5,859 nt of DNA from NCBI GenBank assembly GCA_947478975.1, contig CANJYI010000190.1:1-5859 (forward strand), read 5' to 3'. The translations under genes and the position numbers were made by a program. The notes below the pieces were generated by a model. It saw only the letters and a program-made list of their open reading frames with translations. It was not told where the DNA came from and did not search any database. Position 1 is the stretch's first letter. Every line of letters starts with the position of its first letter. The DNA comes from Chthoniobacteraceae bacterium. Its GTDB lineage: Bacteria > Verrucomicrobiota > Verrucomicrobiia > Chthoniobacterales > Chthoniobacteraceae. Below are positions 1 through 5,385 of this stretch, one piece after another.

Positions 1-238
1 CATCGGCAACCCGAGGGAGATGACGATCAAGGAGTTTGGAGAGCACATCATCCGGATTACTGGGACGCACTCTGAGCTTGAATACCGCCCGCTGCCAGTG
101 GACGACCCCAAGGTGCGTCAACCCGACATCGGGCGGGCGCGGAGCATTCTGGGCTGGGAACCGAAGGTGGACTTTGAAGAAGGTATCCTCCATACTATTG
201 AGTACTTCCGCAGTCGGGTTGGTCCGGCGAAAATATAA
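1..238 (+). CDS. NAD-dependent sugar-nucleotide epimerase/decarboxylase, C-terminal end (UDP-glucuronate decarboxylase-like), partial
   Basis: This is the last part (about 78 codons) of a gene that begins before the window; the reading frame is open from base 2 and stops with TAA at 236-238. The visible protein starts [16 protein letters not shown] and contains [19 protein letters not shown] followed by [17 protein letters not shown]. This succession (GNP.E.t..e.a, then RPLP.DDPK.R.PDI..A...LGW.P...eeGl..Ti.yF) is the usual C-terminal signature of extended short-chain dehydrogenases of the UDP-xylose synthase group. These convert UDP-glucuronate to UDP-xylose with bound NAD+ in the cytoplasm, supplying surface polysaccharide synthesis. 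The Rossmann fold and the catalytic Tyr/Lys lie outside the window, so a related dTDP-glucose dehydratase or epimerase is possible. It lies on the same strand as the pilus-like genes, 44 bases upstream, with no visible terminator between them; a functional link is not evident. Confidence 0.85.
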   Translation, partial: IGNPREMTIKEFGEHIIRITGTHSELEYRPLPVDDPKVRQPDIGRARSILGWEPKVDFEEGILHTIEYFRSRVGPAKI

Positions 239-282
239 GAACCCGAAGCGCTACCACCCCTCCCAACTCCTCCCCCGGAACC

Positions 283-912
283 ATGAAAATATCGCCCCTT
301 CGAGCAGCCCTTTTTCTGACAGTGGCAGGTCTGTCACAAGCGTACGCAGCGAACCGTCCCGTGGACGGGGTAAAGATCAACTTCACCCTGATCGGCTCGC
401 CCCAAATCGTTGCGTCGATTCCCTACATGACCCAGGCCAAAAAGCCTCGGATCATCGGCCCAGGCGAACCCCCCGCGGTTTGGCTGGAAGTGGAGACAGA
501 GTTCGACGCTTTCCAGGAATTTCCGGAGCTGACCTTCAAGTATTTTTTGGTTTTGACTGGGAAACAGGGAACGACGCCGAAGCTGCTGGAAGGCGAGGTC
601 GCACATGTGGACGTGGCTCCGGGACGCGAAAGGCACTCGGTGATGTACATTGCGCCGAAGACGCTCAACCGCCTTTCCGACAACAAGGCTTTTTCTGTAA
701 ACAACATTGCCGGAGTCTACGTGGAAGTCAGCACCGGCGGGCAGCTGATTGCCTTTGGACAGAAGTCCACCAAGCTGACTTACGAGAACTTTGCGAAGGC
801 CAAGGAGTCGTTCACAGACAAGGTCACCGACGCCTTTCTGAACAAGGGGCAGACCCCGTTTGCGCCGCTATTCTTCGACTACCACGAGGCCATCAAGCCC
901 GTAGCGCGCTAA
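283..912 (+). CDS. Secreted Amuc_1102-like pilus-associated protein
   Basis: A 209-residue protein, first gene of the pilus-like cluster. The N-terminus is a clear Sec signal peptide: basic MKISPLR, hydrophobic core AALFLTVAGL, and a cleavage site probably after A20-Y21-A22, giving a mature protein that begins ANRPVDG. The mature part has alternating hydrophobic strands and no further membrane segment, which suits a small beta-rich periplasmic or surface domain; a short helical stretch (about residues 165-190) and the end EAIKPVAR follow. I assign it to the Amuc_1102 family mainly by position, size and secretion signal, just upstream of the PilM-like gene. From memory, Amuc_1102 has an immunoglobulin-like fold compared with archaeal pilus subunits. 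No prepilin peptidase motif is visible, so it is not a classical type IV pilin. The ATG at 283 is chosen because it opens the signal peptide; no strong Shine-Dalgarno precedes it, and the 44-base leader is pyrimidine-rich. Exact function is unknown. Confidence 0.75.
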   Translation: MKISPLRAALFLTVAGLSQAYAANRPVDGVKINFTLIGSPQIVASIPYMTQAKKPRIIGPGEPPAVWLEVETEFDAFQEFPELTFKYFLVLTGKQGTTPKLLEGEVAHVDVAPGRERHSVMYIAPKTLNRLSDNKAFSVNNIAGVYVEVSTGGQLIAFGQKSTKLTYENFAKAKESFTDKVTDAFLNKGQTPFAPLFFDYHEAIKPVAR

Positions 913-923
913 GTCCAAGCCCC

Positions 924-2963
924 ATGTCCACCCCGAAGCGGATATTCACGCTCAGCTCCGGCTCCCAGACGGTTTCTCTGGCCGAATTCCGGCCAGACAA
1001 GAAGGGCGCATTGCAGCTGCATGCGATCGAAACGCGGGAGCTTGTCCCGGATCCGGCGGCGGATGCAACGCGTGTTGCGCAGTCTTCCCTCGCCGTCGGC
1101 GAAATGGTCGAGAGCATGAAGGGAGTAGGCTTGCCGGTGCGGCTTACCCTGCCGGCGCAGTCAACCTTCAGCCGCATGGTGAAGCTTCCTGCGATGAGCG
1201 GTTCAGATTTGGCGCAGACGGTGATGTACGAGGCCAAGCAAAACATCCCCTACCCGCTCGAGGAGGTGATTTGGGACCACCGGATTGTTTACGAGACCCA
1301 AGCGCACGAGCCCGAGGTTCTGATCGCTGCGGCAAAAACGGATTTGCTGGAGGAGTGGACGGCCGCGGTAAGTGGAGCAGGGATGGAGCCGAACGGCATC
1401 GAGCTGGCCACGATCGCCCTCTACAACGCGTTCCGGTATAACTACGGAGAACCCGAGGGCTGCACGCTGCTCATCGATCTGGGGGCGCGTACCACCAACC
1501 TGCTGTTCATTGAACCGGGCAAGTTTTTCATCCGCACCATTTCCTCGGGAGGAAGCACCCTGACCTCCGCGGTGGCCAAGGAATTCGCCGAGCCATTCAC
1601 CATGGCAGAGGCCAGGAAGCGCGCAACCGGCTTCATCGGGCAGGGTTCCAATTTTGCTGAACCGGAGGACCAGGACCAGGCGCGCCTGGCCAAGGTGCTG
1701 CGCAACGCAGTCACCCGTCTGCATGCCGAAGTCACCCGCTCGATTTCATTCTACCGCTCGCAACAGGCCGGAGCCGCCCCCCAGCGGGTGCTGCTGTGCG
1801 GAAATGGCGCCCAGACGCCGCTGATGCCCGAGTTTTGGGAGGAAAAACTCGGGCTTCCCGTGGAGATGTTCAACCCGCTGCGCTGCATCGCCGCCTCCAA
1901 AAATACGAACGCCGCCGAACTTGCACTGTCCGCGGCCCAACTTGGGGAGCACGTCGGACTTGCGCTTCAGGGAATCTTCCAATGCCCGGTCTCGATCAAT
2001 CTGCTGCCACCAGCGCTGCGGAGAAAATCCAGAATTGGTCAGGTGGCTCTGGTGATCAGCCTCTCGGCAGCGTGCATCACCGCACCTTTGATTGCGTGGG
2101 GATTTCATCTTCTGCACAACGAAGACCTCGCAACGAATCAGGTGGAAGTTCTGAAGGAAAAAGTTAAGGGCTTCAAAAAAGTAGCAACCGAACTTGAAGA
2201 GCTGCAACAAGGCATCGATGCCGACTTTAGGAAAACCAAGCCCTTGGAGCAGGCGATTTACGAGCGTGGTTACTGGGTCACTTTGTTGGATCAGATCCAC
2301 GCCTGCCTGCCGAAAGAGAACATTTGGATCACCACCTTTGAACTAAAACCCCCGGAAACAGAGCCTGCGGGTTCCACGGAGAAATCCGCTTCGAAAGGTA
2401 GCGAAAAAGAACAACAAAACAAGCAGCCTGCCACAAGGCTGATCTTAAAGGGTTTATACAGGGCGACCCAAACAGAGAAGGGGGAGGCTGTGGTCGGGGA
2501 ATTCGTAAACGCCCTCAAAGCCATGAGCGAGCCGACGGCCCAACACTGGGCGGCCCAGAACGGACTCAAGGCGGCCCAGAACAGTTTCAATGGAGCTAAG
2601 AACGGGCTCAAGGTGGCTGAAGACAAAAGCAAGTCCCTCTCCATGTCCCCTCCGACGGAATCAACGGACAAGGCCAGGCGGGACTTGGCGAAGGCCCAAC
2701 AGGAACTGGACAAGGCCCAACAGGAACTGGACAAGGCTAAACAGGAACTGGACAAGGCCAAAAAGAACCTAAGTGAAGCGGCGGATGGCCTTGCAAAAGC
2801 GGGACTAACCGTACGTTCTGCTGCCTGCAAACTGGCCCCCGAGGAAACGTGGGCCATCACTCCCCAGCCCGCCGCCGGGCAGCACACTGCATGGGCTTAT
2901 GATTTTAGCATCCCACTAGACCTGCTGACACCTCCGGCCCAAAACCCCGCTTTGACGCCATGA
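924..2963 (+). CDS. pilM: PilM-PilN fusion protein (Amuc_1101-like), T4P-like inner-membrane assembly
   Basis: A 679-residue two-part protein. Residues 1-350 are a PilM-type actin-like domain: YEAKQNIPYPLEEV (102-115), phosphate-binding LLIDLGARTTNLL (182-194), SSGGSTLT (207-214), the nucleotide-site glycine motif LLCGNGAQTPL (290-300) and FNPL before the C-terminal helix. The expected first DxG motif reads LSSGSQTVSLAEF (10-22), so its Asp is replaced by Ser11. The PilN part begins with the PilM-docking motif INLLPP (358-363), then a membrane helix (about 371-397), a coiled coil (398-445), the PilN-like block YWVTLLDQIHACLP (450-463), a charged linker, and strand-helix TRLILKG...EFVNALKAM (504-534). 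Two heptad-repeat helices (543-624) precede the last strand WAYDFSIPL (657-665). ATG 924 is preferred: it follows the upstream stop by 11 bases and starts the conserved domain. The frame stays open upstream to base 36, but that stretch overlaps the better-supported secreted gene. The stop overlaps the next start (ATGA). The domain should face the cytoplasm and recruit PilN/PilO-type partners. Confidence 0.9.
   Translation: MSTPKRIFTLSSGSQTVSLAEFRPDKKGALQLHAIETRELVPDPAADATRVAQSSLAVGEMVESMKGVGLPVRLTLPAQSTFSRMVKLPAMSGSDLAQTVMYEAKQNIPYPLEEVIWDHRIVYETQAHEPEVLIAAAKTDLLEEWTAAVSGAGMEPNGIELATIALYNAFRYNYGEPEGCTLLIDLGARTTNLLFIEPGKFFIRTISSGGSTLTSAVAKEFAEPFTMAEARKRATGFIGQGSNFAEPEDQDQARLAKVLRNAVTRLHAEVTRSISFYRSQQAGAAPQRVLLCGNGAQTPLMPEFWEEKLGLPVEMFNPLRCIAASKNTNAAELALSAAQLGEHVGLALQGIFQCPVSINLLPPALRRKSRIGQVALVISLSAACITAPLIAWGFHLLHNEDLATNQVEVLKEKVKGFKKVATELEELQQGIDADFRKTKPLEQAIYERGYWVTLLDQIHACLPKENIWITTFELKPPETEPAGSTEKSASKGSEKEQQNKQPATRLILKGLYRATQTEKGEAVVGEFVNALKAMSEPTAQHWAAQNGLKAAQNSFNGAKNGLKVAEDKSKSLSMSPPTESTDKARRDLAKAQQELDKAQQELDKAKQELDKAKKNLSEAADGLAKAGLTVRSAACKLAPEETWAITPQPAAGQHTAWAYDFSIPLDLLTPPAQNPALTP
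2550..2633 (+). repeat. Degenerate 21-bp tandem repeat, set 1 (four units, in-frame)
   Basis: Four diverged 21-base units at 2550-2570, 2571-2591, 2592-2612 and 2613-2633 inside the PilM-PilN gene. They encode the heptads AAQNGLK, AAQNSFN, GAKNGLK and VAEDKSK (residues 543-570), with Ala at position 2 and mostly a large hydrophobic residue at position 6. The unit length equals seven codons, so copy-number change would keep the frame. It predicts a short amphipathic helix. Confidence 0.75.
2670..2774 (+). repeat. 21-bp tandem repeat, set 2 (five units, in-frame heptads)
   Basis: Five 21-base units start at 2670, 2691, 2712, 2733 and 2754. The units at 2691 and 2712 are identical, the one at 2733 differs from them at two bases, and the outer ones are more diverged. 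They encode KARRDLA, KAQQELD, KAQQELD, KAKQELD and KAKKNLS (residues 583-617); a weak sixth heptad EAADGLA follows at 2775-2795. Leu and Ala fall in a and d positions, which predicts an Ala/Leu coiled coil. The identical neighbours suggest recent unit duplication. Confidence 0.92.
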
Positions 2964-4003
2964 ACCTTTTCTCCAAGGAATATCGTGCAATCCTCGGGGC
3001 TTCGGTCTTCGCTTTGCTGAGCGTCGGCGGAAGCGGTGCATTCCTGTGGCAGGCCTATCACACCAGCGGAATGGCGGAGCTCAAAAAAGTGAGTGCGGAA
3101 TTCAACCGTCTCGCCGAAGCCGACCGCCCCCCAACCAAGGAAAGCAAAGAGCAACTGAACGAGCTGGTTGCAGCATCCAAGAAAAGCTACGAAAAAGTGA
3201 ACTCCGCGCTGGAAGCGATGACCATACCGCTGGCGCTTGAGAAGCCCGACGCGTCCAAAGCCTTGCAGTCGACAGCTCCGCACCCTCTTGCCCCACCGAA
3301 AACAATCAAGCCGGAGGATTTTCAAACTGCCCTCCTCGCTAAGAAAGAGGTTTTTGTCGCCAAGGCCGCTAAAAACAGAATTCTCATCCCTGTTCCCGCC
3401 CCTGTTTCTGCGAGTGGTCCGCCCGCCACGTTCTCGATGGACTTCGACGATTTCATCAGCAAGAGGCCTCCTGAAGACAAAGCGCCTGTCATGTACAGGC
3501 AGCTTACCGCGGCTGACCGTCTTCTGAACACGCTGCTAGATAGCAAGCCACTGCGGCTCATCAGGTTCAAAATAGACAGGACAGAGGAGCCCAAGGAAAC
3601 CAAAACGGAGACCGGCGCGAAAAAGGCAGGTCAACCGCAACCGCTTAAGCCAGTTTTGAGCGCTCTTGGTTTTGATCTCAAATTTACCGCCACCCCGGAC
3701 AGCCTCCGCGACTTTCTCAATACCCTAACGCGAGACAAGCATGCATTTTTTGTGGTCCGTCGGATCAAGGTCATCACCCAATCAAAGGATTCCAAGGAGG
3801 GGATGCCCATGGTGGCCCCCTTCAGGGTGAGTCCTCCGATCCCAGCAGAACCCGCAGCCCCGGGGGCTCCCCAGGCGTCAGCCTTGGCGGAATATATTTT
3901 GGGAGAGGAGCATGTGGAGGTAGATTTGCGAGTGGACCTGCTCTCGTTTCTCACGGAAAAGTCTCCAAAAACCGACGAAAAGGAGGGGACCAAACAGCCA
4001 TGA
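2960..4003 (+). CDS. Amuc_1100-like PilO-type inner-membrane protein
   Basis: A 347-residue bitopic protein. A short cytoplasmic tail (MNLFSKEYR) leads into one membrane helix (about 10-31), then a charged coiled coil (about 35-85). Next come a Pro-rich linker, a helix with KNRILIPVP, the block MYRQLTAADRLLNTLLDS (178-195), LRLIRFKIDR, a Lys/Glu/Thr-rich linker (about 208-231), the block LSALGFDLKFTATPDSLRDF (233-252) with FFVVRRIKVI, an Ala/Pro-rich linker, and the C-terminal block YILGEEHVEVDLRVDLLSF (312-330). That last block closely parallels the YMGKEQVFVQVSLNLVHF end of A. muciniphila Amuc_1100 as I remember it, and the order of helices and strands is the same. Amuc_1100 is about 317 residues, so this one is slightly longer, mainly in linkers. 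The layout (membrane helix, coiled coil, two ferredoxin-like halves) is that of PilO, partner of PilN. The start overlaps the upstream stop (ATGA) and lacks a clear ribosome site, so translational coupling is likely. Confidence 0.9.
   Translation: MNLFSKEYRAILGASVFALLSVGGSGAFLWQAYHTSGMAELKKVSAEFNRLAEADRPPTKESKEQLNELVAASKKSYEKVNSALEAMTIPLALEKPDASKALQSTAPHPLAPPKTIKPEDFQTALLAKKEVFVAKAAKNRILIPVPAPVSASGPPATFSMDFDDFISKRPPEDKAPVMYRQLTAADRLLNTLLDSKPLRLIRFKIDRTEEPKETKTETGAKKAGQPQPLKPVLSALGFDLKFTATPDSLRDFLNTLTRDKHAFFVVRRIKVITQSKDSKEGMPMVAPFRVSPPIPAEPAAPGAPQASALAEYILGEEHVEVDLRVDLLSFLTEKSPKTDEKEGTKQP
3981..3988 (+). promoter_or_regulatory. Strong Shine-Dalgarno for the Amuc_1099-like gene
   Basis: AGGAGGGG lies inside the end of the Amuc_1100-like gene, with 11 bases between it and the ATG at 4000. 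It is the only good Shine-Dalgarno sequence among the five visible starts and supports the overlapping start of the downstream gene. The spacing is a little long. The sequence is also explained by the codons of the upstream Lys-Glu-Gly stretch, so part of the match may be coincidence. Confidence 0.6.
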
Positions 4004-5385
4004 GCTTCCTTAAGTCAAATTCGCATTGGCTGGCGCTCTCCTCTATTGCTGCAGCCTCGCTGGGCGCTACCTACCTGCTGTTCAAGGACGGCCGGGAGTT
4101 GCCAAAACGTCGAAGCGAACTGCTTCCGAAGGAAATAGTATCGGTCACGCTGCCTGCCTTGGATCTTTCCTCGCACGAGCAAGCCCTTGCTGCCCTCAAT
4201 TCCCCGGGGCAGTGGTCGATCACCTATCCGACCCCTCTTTTTGTATCGGAACTGTACCTCCTAGCGGGAGGTGAGCTCACACGTCCGACGGAGGGAAGCC
4301 TGCACAGGCACACTGTTTTGGAACAACCCATTCCAAACCAATGGTTTCTAGACAACAAGCTCCCCCTTCGCACCCCCAACGTGGCGACCGAAGACACGGA
4401 TGGAGACGGTTTTACGAACGAGGACGAATGGTGGTGGGGCACAGACCCCAATAATCCGGCACAGCATCCGCCGCTGGTCACGAGGCTTGCCTTTCTTCCC
4501 CAAAAGCCGGCACCCAACCGGATAGAGTTTGTCTCCTACGAGGGAAATCCCGAAAAGCCAGACACGGAACCTCTCCTTCGAATCAACCTGATCTGGGTGG
4601 ATGCGCCGGCCTTCCAGATCAGCTTCCTGGATGCAGCCCTATTGGACACGGCAAAGCCCAACCAACAGGCCTCCTACAAGCTACGATTGCGCCGGGATGA
4701 CATTTCAGACAGCGCCCCATTCGAGGTGCGGGCCTCGGACATGATCCCGGGCACGAGCATCAAGGTCATCAGTTGGACCCCCGGCATCGACGGAAAACCA
4801 ACGGGCGTGGTCCTGAAGAACCTGGACGGAGATAAGAACCCCACGGCCACGGCCGCCATGGGAGGCCCCTCTGCTACGGTTCCGAGAGACCAGCGTCAAA
4901 AGAAGTTCAGACTGCGGGTCGGCGAGTCCATTGCCGGCACTCAAATCAAGCTTCTCCGTTTCGAGCCGCGCCGCGAAAAGATCGAGGGGGTCAGCGCCAC
5001 CAAGGACAAGTCGGTTATTTATCTGAAGGAAGAAAAGCCCGACTCGAGCCGGGAACTTCCCGCAGTTTATAACGGGGAACGCGGCGAAAACACCGCCAAC
5101 TTTGCCGACCAGAAAATCATCTTCAAACAAGACGAGCCGAAGGCCAAAGCCCCGTTCACAGTCAAGCTGGCGGAGCCTATCCAACTTGGTGACGGCGAAA
5201 CCTTCACAATTGAAGCTCTGGGTGCCGACAGCGCCGTACTCGTCACCTCCTCCGGTCCGAACAAAGGCAGGAAATGGCTTGTTTCCGCAACACGCAGTAG
5301 ACTGCTCGATTCCGAAGGCAGAGAACTCAACGTGCGGCCTGAACCCCCGCATTGGACTCCCCCGCTCCCCCCCGCCGCAAAATGA
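4000..5385 (+). CDS. Amuc_1099-like membrane-anchored pilus-system protein with calcium-loop motif
   Basis: A 461-residue protein with an N-terminal hydrophobic segment (about 9-28, WLALSSIAAASLGATYLLF), not followed by a convincing signal cleavage site, so probably an inner-membrane anchor with the rest in the periplasm. Residues 132-143 (DTDGDGFTNEDE) form a complete EF-hand/thrombospondin-3-like calcium loop: Asp132, Asp134, Asp136, Gly137 and Glu143, followed by WWWGTDPNNP. The second half appears to hold three related beta modules near 226-288, 301-346 and 384-434. Their shared pattern is F.VR..d.I.GT.IK followed by a short V.L strand pair. The tail is Pro-rich (PPHWTPPLPP). Family assignment rests on position between the Amuc_1100-like gene and the secretin, on size, and on the repeated modules. 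In a canonical cluster PilP occupies this place and links PilNO to the secretin, so a bridging role is inferred. Both ends overlap neighbours by ATGA. Confidence 0.8.
   Translation: MSFLKSNSHWLALSSIAAASLGATYLLFKDGRELPKRRSELLPKEIVSVTLPALDLSSHEQALAALNSPGQWSITYPTPLFVSELYLLAGGELTRPTEGSLHRHTVLEQPIPNQWFLDNKLPLRTPNVATEDTDGDGFTNEDEWWWGTDPNNPAQHPPLVTRLAFLPQKPAPNRIEFVSYEGNPEKPDTEPLLRINLIWVDAPAFQISFLDAALLDTAKPNQQASYKLRLRRDDISDSAPFEVRASDMIPGTSIKVISWTPGIDGKPTGVVLKNLDGDKNPTATAAMGGPSATVPRDQRQKKFRLRVGESIAGTQIKLLRFEPRREKIEGVSATKDKSVIYLKEEKPDSSRELPAVYNGERGENTANFADQKIIFKQDEPKAKAPFTVKLAEPIQLGDGETFTIEALGADSAVLVTSSGPNKGRKWLVSATRSRLLDSEGRELNVRPEPPHWTPPLPPAAK

Noticed and set aside
283..360. First cluster protein as a type IV pilin
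   Set aside because: The N-terminus has an ordinary Sec signal with an AYA cleavage site and lacks the Gly-Phe/Glu5 prepilin pattern and long N-terminal helix.
36..923. Upstream extension of the PilM-PilN reading frame by nearly 300 codons
   Set aside because: The translated stretch is Arg/Pro/Ser-rich without recognisable domains and overlaps both the decarboxylase-like end and the signal-peptide gene in another frame. The conserved PilM domain begins at the ATG at 924.
2291..2887. Minus-strand open frame of 198 codons with Leu/Ser/Cys repeats
   Set aside because: Its repeats are the antisense reading of the 21-bp heptad repeats in the PilM-PilN gene; no family resemblance or ribosome site supports it.
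3794..3805. Internal AAGGAGGGG followed by an in-frame ATG in the Amuc_1100-like gene
   Set aside because: It could start a fragment of about 66 residues, but the match is explained by Lys-Glu-Gly codons, the spacing to the ATG is too short, and the fragment would lack most of the conserved domain.
4705..5352. Minus-strand open frame of 215 codons opposite the Amuc_1099-like gene
   Set aside because: It is a shadow of a well-supported gene in GC-rich DNA and its translation shows no recognisable domain.
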